From Thermoplasmata archaeon (lineage in GTDB: Archaea > Thermoplasmatota > SW-10-69-26), in the NCBI GenBank assembly GCA_003561665.1, contig PWVY01000183.1:1-9328 (forward strand): a stretch of DNA of 9,328 nt, read 5' to 3'. The position numbers and the translations under genes are program-made. Shown here in pieces: positions 1 to 5,710 of this stretch (the stretch's first letter is position 1; each line of letters starts with the position of its first letter). The notes below the pieces were generated by a model, which saw nothing but the letters and a program-made list of their open reading frames with translations, was not told the DNA's origin and made no database searches.

Positions 1-1082
1 CCCACCAAACTATACGCCCCCGGGACCCCCTCATGATCCCGCACCACCGCCTCCCGCGTCACCTCGCTCGGGTGCTTGCCCTCCACGTTTAACAAATTCC
101 GCAAACCCGCGTTCGTGAACCGCACCTCCCCCACCGGCGCATCCGGGAAATACTCACGCGTCGAATCCTGCAAATACCGAACATCCTCCCGCGTCGCACG
201 AACCCTCCACGGATCCTCCACGAAATCCGTATCCGTCGTCCCCACCCACTCATGCCCCTGCCACGGCACCGCGAAGAACGTCCTCCCATCCTCCGCGTTC
301 ACCACCACCGCATGCTCCGTGAACCGAGGCACAGCCACATGCACACCCTTCGTCAACCGAACCAACCCCCCCTCCCACCCCACATCCCCCAAGAACTCAT
401 CCACGAACGGCCCCGTCGTGTTCACCACGCACCGCGCCGCCACGCTCACCTCCCCCCCATCACCCACCTCATCCCGAACCCCCGCCACGAACCCCTCCCC
501 CTCCCGATCCAACCCCACCACGCGCGCATGGTTCACAACGCACGCCCCCCGATCCCACGCATCCCGCGCCACCACGCTCGCCAACCGCTCCGGTGACGCG
601 ATCTGCCCATCATAATACACAGCACCCCCCACCAACCCCTCCTCCCGTAACCCCGGCTCCAACGCCAACACCTCCCGCTTCGACAAGAACCGATGCCGAG
701 GGAACCCCGACCCCCGCGCCAACAACGAATAAAGCCACATGCCCACCCGAAGCTGCCACTTCGGGAACGGCGCACCCCGATAAAACGGCAACAAGAACGG
801 CACCGGCCGCACAAGGTGACCTGCCAAACGACGAAGCGCCCCACGCTCCCTTAATGCCTCCCTCACCAACCCCACATCGAACTGCGCCAAATACCGCAAC
901 CCCCCATGCGCCAACATCGTCGACCGCGACGTCGTCCCCGCCCCGAAATCCACCGCCTCCGCCAACGCCACCGACAACCCCCTCCGAGCCGCGGAACGCG
1001 CCGCCCACACACCATGGATACCTCCACCCACCACAAGGACATCCACATCACGATTCTCGAAGGAACGAAACGACCGATACAC
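1..1082 (-). CDS. glpD: FAD-dependent glycerol-3-phosphate dehydrogenase (GlpA/GlpD family), 3' part cut off by the window edge
   Basis: This gene oxidises sn-glycerol-3-phosphate to dihydroxyacetone phosphate and passes electrons from FAD to the membrane quinone pool. Reading the minus strand from 1082 gives 360 uninterrupted codons to the window edge; the family is usually about 400-560 residues, so the C-terminus is missing. Visible motifs are the FAD dinucleotide-binding GGGIHG (residues 19-24), DFGAGTTSRST (45-55), HGGLRYL (59-65), REALRER (74-80), KGVHVAVP (245-252) and GTTDTDF (281-287). These match the GlpA/GlpD order. The segment that usually reads 'GxRPL' is GLRNLL here (326-331). 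The start is uncertain: GTG at 1082 adds a short N-terminal tail, while GTG at 1046 would begin MDVLVVGGG, closer to many homologues. Codons strongly favour G in third position. GlpA versus GlpD cannot be separated without the C-terminus and downstream genes. Confidence 0.88.
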   Translation of the reverse strand, partial: MYRSFRSFENRDVDVLVVGGGIHGVWAARSAARRGLSVALAEAVDFGAGTTSRSTMLAHGGLRYLAQFDVGLVREALRERGALRRLAGHLVRPVPFLLPFYRGAPFPKWQLRVGMWLYSLLARGSGFPRHRFLSKREVLALEPGLREEGLVGGAVYYDGQIASPERLASVVARDAWDRGACVVNHARVVGLDREGEGFVAGVRDEVGDGGEVSVAARCVVNTTGPFVDEFLGDVGWEGGLVRLTKGVHVAVPRFTEHAVVVNAEDGRTFFAVPWQGHEWVGTTDTDFVEDPWRVRATREDVRYLQDSTREYFPDAPVGEVRFTNAGLRNLLNVEGKHPSEVTREAVVRDHEGVPGAYSLV

Positions 1083-1148
1083 AACCCAAGAACCCCACCA
1101 CACCCTTTCTAGGCTTCGCTTCCCATCCGCCTTGGACCCAGAACAGGA

Positions 1149-1164
1149 CCGATATAGGCCGATA
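1149..1164 (+). promoter_or_regulatory. TATA-like element inside two CCGATA repeats, probable promoter for the pyrophosphatase gene
   Basis: The 123-bp spacer between two divergent genes contains gatatagg (1151-1158), its most TATA-like stretch. It lies about 25 bp before a plausible transcription start near 1180, which would give a leader of roughly 25 bases to the ATG at 1206. CCGATA occurs twice, at 1149-1154 and 1159-1164, exactly one helical turn (10 bp) apart, so the site may also bind a regulator. Because the TATA core is nearly symmetric, it might also serve the minus-strand glycerol-3-phosphate dehydrogenase gene. This is inferred from position and base content only. Confidence 0.4.
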
Positions 1165-1170
1165 GGGACA

Positions 1171-1187
1171 AAAGGGAGGCCCCCTTT
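1171..1187 (+). repeat. Short inverted repeat in the leader of the pyrophosphatase gene
   Basis: AAAGGG (1171-1176) and CCCTTT (1182-1187) are perfect inverted arms around the 5-base spacer aggcc. They lie between the TATA-like element and the ribosome binding site. The 6-bp stem could form in DNA or RNA, but it is short and may be chance in this composition. Confidence 0.35.
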
Positions 1188-1195
1188 GCCGCCGC

Positions 1196-1200
1196 GAGGA
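1196..1200 (+). promoter_or_regulatory. Ribosome binding site of the pyrophosphatase gene
   Basis: GAGGA lies 5 bases before the ATG at 1206, matching a Shine-Dalgarno sequence at good spacing. It supports the 1206 start and shows that the organism uses SD-led translation for at least some genes. Confidence 0.65.
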
Positions 1201-1205
1201 AAAGC

Positions 1206-1724
1206 ATGAGTCAAGAAACCGAGCGCGGGAGTGAAACGCCAGATGCGACGTTCCCCGCGCGCATCGAGATCCCCAAAGGATCGCGTAACAAGTACGAGTA
1301 CGACCCCGAAGAGGATGCGATCGTGTTCGACCGGATGCTCTACTCATCCATGCACTATCCTACCGATTACGGGTTCGTCGAGCAAACCCTCGCCGAAGAC
1401 GGGGACCCCATCGACGTTCTCGTCCTCGTCTGGGAACCCACGTTCCCCGGGTGCCTCATCGAGGTCCGCACCGTGGGCGTGTTCCTCATGGAAGACGAGA
1501 AAGGACCCGACGAGAAGCTCTTATGCGTCCCCGTCAACGACCCCCAATGGGCCCACGTGGAACGCCTCGACGATGTCCCTCCCCACCTCCTTCGAGAGAT
1601 CGAGCACTTCTTCGACGTGTACAAAGACCTCGAAAAGAAACACGTCGAAGTTCAAGGATGGGAAGGCCGCAAACAAGCCGAAGCGCTCCTTCAGAAAGCA
1701 TACAACCGGTTCGACAATGGATAG
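1206..1724 (+). CDS. ppa: Inorganic pyrophosphatase, family I (soluble, Mg-dependent)
   Basis: This cytoplasmic enzyme hydrolyses pyrophosphate to two phosphates and so drives nucleotide, tRNA-charging and PRPP-dependent reactions forward. At 172 residues it has the usual family I length. It carries EIPKGSRNKYEYD (21-33), DRMLYSSMHYPTDYGF (42-57) and the family signature DGDPIDV (65-71). Essentially all active-site residues known from the E. coli enzyme fall at the same numbers here: E21 (E20 there), K29, E31, R43, Y55, D65, D67, D70, D97, D102 and K104, with the late YK pair at Y139-K140. The first ~17 residues are a polar tail rich in Ser, Thr and Glu. The start is supported by GAGGA five bases upstream. 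It sits alone between a divergent gene and a permease 206 bp downstream, so it is probably transcribed from its own promoter. Hexameric assembly is typical of prokaryotic members. Confidence 0.96.
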   Translation: MSQETERGSETPDATFPARIEIPKGSRNKYEYDPEEDAIVFDRMLYSSMHYPTDYGFVEQTLAEDGDPIDVLVLVWEPTFPGCLIEVRTVGVFLMEDEKGPDEKLLCVPVNDPQWAHVERLDDVPPHLLREIEHFFDVYKDLEKKHVEVQGWEGRKQAEALLQKAYNRFDNG

Positions 1725-1766
1725 CGTGCCAACCGCTCTTCACCAAGCTCCATACCGCTACCCCGT

Positions 1767-1778
1767 GTCCACGTGGAC
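1767..1778. repeat. 12-bp perfect palindrome GTCCACGTGGAC between ppa and the permease gene
   Basis: GTCCACGTGGAC is its own reverse complement. It is followed immediately by another inverted pair, CCGCC (1781-1785) and GGCGG (1788-1792), around a 2-base spacer. It lies 43 bp after the ppa stop and about 150 bp before the permease start. It could be an operator or a structured 3' end of the ppa transcript. No T-rich tract follows, so a classic terminator is not supported. Confidence 0.4.
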
Positions 1779-1870
1779 CACCGCCTGGGCGGAGGTTGGA
1801 GATGGCGACGCTTCCCCCGCAACCGAACGATATCAAACCCCCTCAAGGGAGATAGCCTGGAGCGGAGAGC

Positions 1871-1928
1871 TTACAAAGAACCCCGCGGTGAGGCCCTCGC
1901 GCCCTACGCGTCCTTGATGGACGAGGGA
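1871..1928 (+). promoter_or_regulatory. Possible promoter and ribosome binding site of the permease gene
   Basis: In the 206-bp gap 1725-1930, the most TATA-like stretch close to the permease is ttacaaa (1871-1877), preceded by purine-rich gcggagagc. A start of transcription near 1900 would leave a leader of about 30-40 bases containing GAGGGA (1923-1928). That SD-like motif is only 2 bases from the ATG at 1931 but 11 bases from the in-frame ATG at 1940. The second ATG is therefore a serious alternative start. Apart from this and the palindrome at 1767, I see nothing in the gap. Confidence 0.3.
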
Positions 1929-1930
1929 GA

Positions 1931-4198
1931 ATGAGGAGAATGCCAGGACCTACACCGGATGATGGCCCCCAACTCTCGCGGACCCTCGGCGTGTACGCCG
2001 TGTTCGCCACGGCAGCCGGCACCATGATTGGGGCCGGCATCTTCATCCTCCCCAGCCTCGCCGCCGAGACTGCAGGACCCGGGGCAGCGCTCTCCTTCCT
2101 CATCGCCGGCGGGATCGCTCTTATCACGGCACTCGCCGTGAGCGAACTTGCCACCGCCATGCCGAAAGCTGGCGGCGGGTACTTCTTCGTAAGCCGGGCC
2201 ATGGGACCCCTGCTTGGTACCATCGTAGGGCTTGGCGCATGGGTCGCGCTCGTGTTCAAGGGATCTTTCGCGCTCGTTGGCCTGGGAGAGTACGCGATCG
2301 CGCTCCTCCAGCACTTCGAGGTCTACGCCCAGGCCAATGTTATCGTGCTGGCGCTCGTCGCGGGGGCCCTCCTCATCATCATGAACCTTGTAGGAGCGAA
2401 GGTCTCAGGCATCCTTCAGAACGTCATCGTGATTCTTCTCCTCGCGCTGATGGGCGTGTTCGCCATATGGGGGGCGTTCTCGATGGACGTGGACACCCTC
2501 CGCCCTCTGTTGCCGTATGGCTGGTCGGGCGTGTTCGCAGGGACGGGCTTGGTGTTCATCACGTACCTAGGCATCGAGAAAGCAGCGGCGATCAGCGAAG
2601 AGGTCAAGGATCCTGGGAAGGCGATTCCCCGTGGCATCATCGGGGCTGTCCTCGTCGTTACGGGGCTCTACGTCGTCACGATGCTCATCGTCACGGGCGT
2701 GATACCCATGGGGGACCTCGTCGGGGACAAGGCGCCCGTAGCGAGCGCAGCAGGCGTGTTCATGGGGGGCGTAGGGTTGGTCGTGATGGCCGTGGCCGGG
2801 CTGCTAGCAACGGCAAGCACCGGTAACGCGGCCGTCTTGTCGTCCTCTCGGTACCCGTTCTCGATGGCACGGGACAACCTGATGACGCGCCGGTTAAGCC
2901 ACGTGAGCGAGCGTTTCGGGACCCCCTTGCGAGCGATCGCCGTCACGGGGGTCGTGATGCTTGCCTTGATCTTGATCTTCGATGTCGAGGACCTTGCAAA
3001 ACTGGGAAGCGCCTTCAACATCCTGGTTTTCGCGCTCGTTAACGGAGCCGTCATCGTGCTCCGACGCTCGGCCCCTACCTGGTACGAGCCCGAGTTCCGC
3101 ATGCCCTTTTACCCGGTCTTGCCCCTCGTTGGGATGCTCTCGGCCTTGGCCCTTTTGCCGATGATGGATGCGCTTCCCCAGATCATGGCGGCCGTGTTCA
3201 TCCTGATCGGTATCGGGTGGTACTACTGGTACCGGGGGCAAGGGGAAGACCAGCCCATGCCACGGTACGGGTTGCGTGACCAACTGATGCGCATACGGGA
3301 AGTCCAAGCCCTTGAACGCAAGCGCGAGTTCCTATCCAGCTACGCCCAACCCCTGGAGGAGGACGCCGTCGTGATCGAGCTCGTGCAGGGCCAACCGAAC
3401 CGGAAGCTGCTCACCCTCGCCATCGCCTTGGCGAACCGGTTCGAGTCTCCCGTCGACGCGGTCGTCGTCACAGAGGTCCCCGAACAGACCCCTCTAGTCT
3501 TTGCGAAGGCAGCCTGGGACCGAGAGTGGTTGGAGAAAACGAAGGCCCGGTTCGAGCAAGCCGGGACGCATGTGAGGTTCCATCACGTCATCGCGCACGA
3601 CCGTGACGACGCCATCCTCGGCTTGGTCGATGAGAAAACCGCTGCGGTCCTCGTCGACTGGCACGAGCCTTTGCACGTTCACAGGTTACGGGACAGCCAC
3701 GTGGACGAGGTGCTCAACCGCGCTCCAACGCGCGTTGGCATACTCAAGCACCGAGGAGGAGAGACGTACGACGAGATCACTGTAGCCACGGGCGGGGGCC
3801 CATACGAGCAAACGGAGATCGAGTTCGCCACCGCGTTGGCCGAGCACGTAGGGGCACGCGTAACGTTCCTTCGAGTCTTGGATCCCGACTCGACGGAGGA
3901 GCGCATCAGTACGGCAAAGGACTATCTCGATGGGTTGGTCAACCTCGTCGACGTGGAAGCAGAGGGCAAGATCGTGTACGATGGGAACGTCGTGGCGGGC
4001 TTGGTTGATGGAGCCGAAGGCACGGACCTTCTCATCATGGGTGCTTCGGAACGACGGTTCCTTGAACGAACCGTCTTTGGAAGGACGCCGGACCGTGTCG
4101 CTCGGATGGCGGACTTTAGCGTCCTGATCACCAAGAAACCACCCTCCGAGGTATCCATCAAAAAGCGGTTGCAACAGCGAGTGTTCGGCGAGGGATAG
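1931..4198 (+). CDS. APC-superfamily amino-acid permease with C-terminal tandem universal-stress-protein domains
   Basis: This is an integral membrane amino-acid (or related organic cation) transporter fused to a cytoplasmic regulatory module, 755 residues. Residues about 18-435 contain some 12 hydrophobic segments of the APC/LeuT fold. GTMIGAGIF (30-38) is the unwound TM1 motif that cradles the substrate backbone, and GGGYFFVSRAMGP (81-93) follows TM2. Residues about 436-475 are a charged linker rich in Arg and Glu. Two USP-like alpha/beta domains follow, about 478-608 and 614-737. The second ends with GASERRFLERTVFGRTPDRV (704-723). This keeps the spacing of the USP nucleotide motif G-x2-G-x9-G-[ST], but Glu replaces the second Gly and Arg replaces the Ser/Thr. 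The first domain has no recognisable motif. Permease-USP fusions are known in archaea and some bacteria. The tail probably gates transport in response to a nucleotide or stress signal, but the substrate is unknown. ATG 1931 or ATG 1940 is the start. Confidence 0.92.
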   Translation: MRRMPGPTPDDGPQLSRTLGVYAVFATAAGTMIGAGIFILPSLAAETAGPGAALSFLIAGGIALITALAVSELATAMPKAGGGYFFVSRAMGPLLGTIVGLGAWVALVFKGSFALVGLGEYAIALLQHFEVYAQANVIVLALVAGALLIIMNLVGAKVSGILQNVIVILLLALMGVFAIWGAFSMDVDTLRPLLPYGWSGVFAGTGLVFITYLGIEKAAAISEEVKDPGKAIPRGIIGAVLVVTGLYVVTMLIVTGVIPMGDLVGDKAPVASAAGVFMGGVGLVVMAVAGLLATASTGNAAVLSSSRYPFSMARDNLMTRRLSHVSERFGTPLRAIAVTGVVMLALILIFDVEDLAKLGSAFNILVFALVNGAVIVLRRSAPTWYEPEFRMPFYPVLPLVGMLSALALLPMMDALPQIMAAVFILIGIGWYYWYRGQGEDQPMPRYGLRDQLMRIREVQALERKREFLSSYAQPLEEDAVVIELVQGQPNRKLLTLAIALANRFESPVDAVVVTEVPEQTPLVFAKAAWDREWLEKTKARFEQAGTHVRFHHVIAHDRDDAILGLVDEKTAAVLVDWHEPLHVHRLRDSHVDEVLNRAPTRVGILKHRGGETYDEITVATGGGPYEQTEIEFATALAEHVGARVTFLRVLDPDSTEERISTAKDYLDGLVNLVDVEAEGKIVYDGNVVAGLVDGAEGTDLLIMGASERRFLERTVFGRTPDRVARMADFSVLITKKPPSEVSIKKRLQQRVFGEG

Positions 4199-4424
4199 GC
4201 CTCGAACCGCTGAAAGGACATCCGGTCAATCCCGCTCCTTAACCTGGGATCCTGCAAACAGTCCTGTCGCTTCCCGCAGGTTGTGCAATGAGCTTCCATC
4301 GCTCCTTGGCTATAGGGTCCTTCATCATCGTGCATCCCCCGAAGGAAGAGCTCCGTCCGATTCGCAATCTCTCAAGATGTCGTCACGCATCGTCGACCCA
4401 AGATCGCGGGTAACTCCGGGGGAC
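4199..4424. other. 226-bp convergent intergenic gap, no clear gene
   Basis: This gap separates the 3' ends of the permease and the aminotransferase. I find no tRNA cloverleaf, no strong hairpin with a T-tract, and no repeat. Two short reading frames cross it. One is a 41-codon plus-strand frame, 4288-4413, lacking a good ribosome site. The other is a minus-strand frame from ATG 4299 that begins MEAHCTTCGKRQDCLQDPRL but has no stop until deep inside the permease gene (3922). Neither is supported enough to call a gene. Transcription of both flanking genes probably ends here by a signal I cannot identify. Confidence 0.5.
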
Positions 4425-5552
4425 TTAGGTTCCCTCTAGCGCTTTCTGGATGACTCCGACCCCTTCCTCGATCGCGCTGGGATCCGCGGCGAATGTCAAC
4501 CGAAGATGCCCCTCGCCCTCGTCACCGAACGCGCTGCCCGGGACCACGACCACGCCGGCCTCCAACAACTGCATGCTAAGCTCCATGCTCGAGATGCTCG
4601 CATCGTACGACGGGAACGCGTAAATCGCGCCCGTCGGGTTCACAAGGTTCAACCCATCCACGCGATCGATCGCATCGATCGTCACCTGGCGACGCTCATT
4701 CAACTCGCGCCTCATCCGATCAGTATGATCCTCAGGCCCCGTAAGCGCCGCCAACGCCGCATGTTGCGCCGGCGTGGACGGCGCAGCGTACATATGATAC
4801 CCCACGATGCGGATCTTCTCCGCCAACGCGGGCGGCGCAAGCGCGTACCCCAACCGCCACCCCGTCATCGCGTACCGCTTCGAGAACGTGTTGAAGTACC
4901 CCAGCTTCTCCAAGCCTCGATCCAAGAACGAAACGTGATCGCCCTCGTACGTGAACGCCTCGTATGCTTCATCCGTAAGCAACCAAACATCATGGTCCTC
5001 AGCGACGTCCGCGAGGACGTTCACGCTTTGCTCATCCAAGCACATCCCCGTCGGGTTGGCCGGACTGTTCACGACGATCGCGCGCGTGTTCTCCGTGATG
5101 CTCTCCACAAGCGCATCCTCATCCACTTGGAACCCGTCCTCGCTTGGGAGACGATACGGAACGGCCGTTCCCCCCGCCAGGCGCGTATGCGGGCTGTAGA
5201 GAACGAACCCCGGGTCAGGGATCAACACCTCATCCCCTTCCTCGACGAGCACCTGCATCGCAGCGTACAACCCCGCGGTGGACCCGCTGGTCACCGCGAT
5301 GTTCTCTTCCTCGATCCCAGGCCAGCGACCCTCGTAATGATCCGTCAACGCCATTCGCAGCTCGCTTAAGCCCGCCGTGGGCGAGTACTTGTTCTCACCA
5401 GCATCCAGAGCGTCATGATAGGCAGCAAGAACATGATCCGCGGGTTGGAGATGCGGTTCTCCGATGCCCAAGTGGATCGAATCCTTGCTTGCAGCCTCGA
5501 ACAGTTTCCGGATGCCCGAAACGTCTAACCCGTCGACCCGGGAGGCGAACAC
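4425..5552 (-). CDS. PLP-dependent aminotransferase, class I/II (aspartate aminotransferase-like)
   Basis: This cytoplasmic enzyme transfers an amino group between an amino acid and a 2-oxo acid through pyridoxal phosphate; the precise substrate pair cannot be read from sequence. At 375 residues it is full length for fold-type I. Key residues are visible: GIGEP (29-33), the cofactor Asn in NSPANPTG (N166), the Asp that pairs with the pyridine nitrogen in TDEAY (D194) with Y197, the Schiff-base Lys in SKRYAMTGWRLGY (K225), and the carboxylate-binding Arg in HLRLTF (R351). The N-terminus SRVDGLDVSGIRKLFEAA resembles archaeal aminotransferases of this family. Translation starts at GTG 5552 with no good Shine-Dalgarno; a TATA-like element about 27 bp upstream suggests a leaderless or near-leaderless message. 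It lies alone on the minus strand between plus-strand genes. With hisG and hisD 2 kb away, a histidinol-phosphate or branched-chain role is possible but not indicated by any motif. Confidence 0.93.
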   Translation of the reverse strand: MFASRVDGLDVSGIRKLFEAASKDSIHLGIGEPHLQPADHVLAAYHDALDAGENKYSPTAGLSELRMALTDHYEGRWPGIEEENIAVTSGSTAGLYAAMQVLVEEGDEVLIPDPGFVLYSPHTRLAGGTAVPYRLPSEDGFQVDEDALVESITENTRAIVVNSPANPTGMCLDEQSVNVLADVAEDHDVWLLTDEAYEAFTYEGDHVSFLDRGLEKLGYFNTFSKRYAMTGWRLGYALAPPALAEKIRIVGYHMYAAPSTPAQHAALAALTGPEDHTDRMRRELNERRQVTIDAIDRVDGLNLVNPTGAIYAFPSYDASISSMELSMQLLEAGVVVVPGSAFGDEGEGHLRLTFAADPSAIEEGVGVIQKALEGT

Positions 5553-5576
5553 ACCGCACCCTAAGGAGCCAACGAG

Positions 5577-5584
5577 GCTAAACC
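5577..5584. promoter_or_regulatory. Possible bidirectional promoter element between the aminotransferase gene and pyrC
   Basis: ggctaaac, the most AT-rich short stretch in a 158-bp divergent spacer, lies about 27 bp before the GTG of the minus-strand aminotransferase gene, where it reads gtttagcc. It lies about 23-28 bp before three consecutive ATGs on the plus strand (5600, 5603, 5606). Both distances fit an archaeal TATA box serving leaderless or near-leaderless transcripts. This is positional inference only. Confidence 0.3.
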
Positions 5585-5599
5585 CTTCCGGAGCGTGCC

Positions 5600-5686
5600 A
5601 TGATGATGCACGGAAACGGGAAGCCGGCCCCTGGCGAGCAGAAACGGGCCTTGCACCGTGAACCGGGCCAACCGATGCCCCTTTGA
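5600..5686 (+). CDS. Possible 28-residue small ORF upstream of pyrC
   Basis: Three ATG codons in a row open a 28-codon frame, MMMHGNGKPAPGEQKRALHR and onward, ending in TGA at 5684-5686, 24 bases before the pyrC ATG and in the same frame. GGAG at 5590-5593 sits 6 bases before the first ATG, a better ribosome site than the one for pyrC itself. The product would be basic and rich in Pro, Lys, Arg and His, with no recognisable domain or membrane segment. It could be a leader peptide affecting pyrC translation, a small protein, or chance. No function is proposed. Confidence 0.25.
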   Translation: MMMHGNGKPAPGEQKRALHREPGQPMPL

Positions 5687-5710
5687 GGAACAGTCACCTA
5701 CTCCGGGACG

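Noticed and set aside
76..615. Plus-strand open frame of 179 codons, and a further 190-codon frame at 593-1165
   Set aside because: Both lie opposite the glycerol-3-phosphate dehydrogenase gene. Their Pro-, Thr- and His-rich composition is what C-rich antisense DNA gives, and no family motif is present.
4199..4424. Possible tRNA or other structured RNA in the convergent gap
   Set aside because: I could not form acceptor, D and T arms, and there is no GTTCGAATC-like T-loop on either strand.
4506..5369. 287-codon plus-strand open frame
   Set aside because: It is antisense to the aminotransferase, whose active-site motifs are complete. The product is Arg- and His-rich low-complexity sequence.
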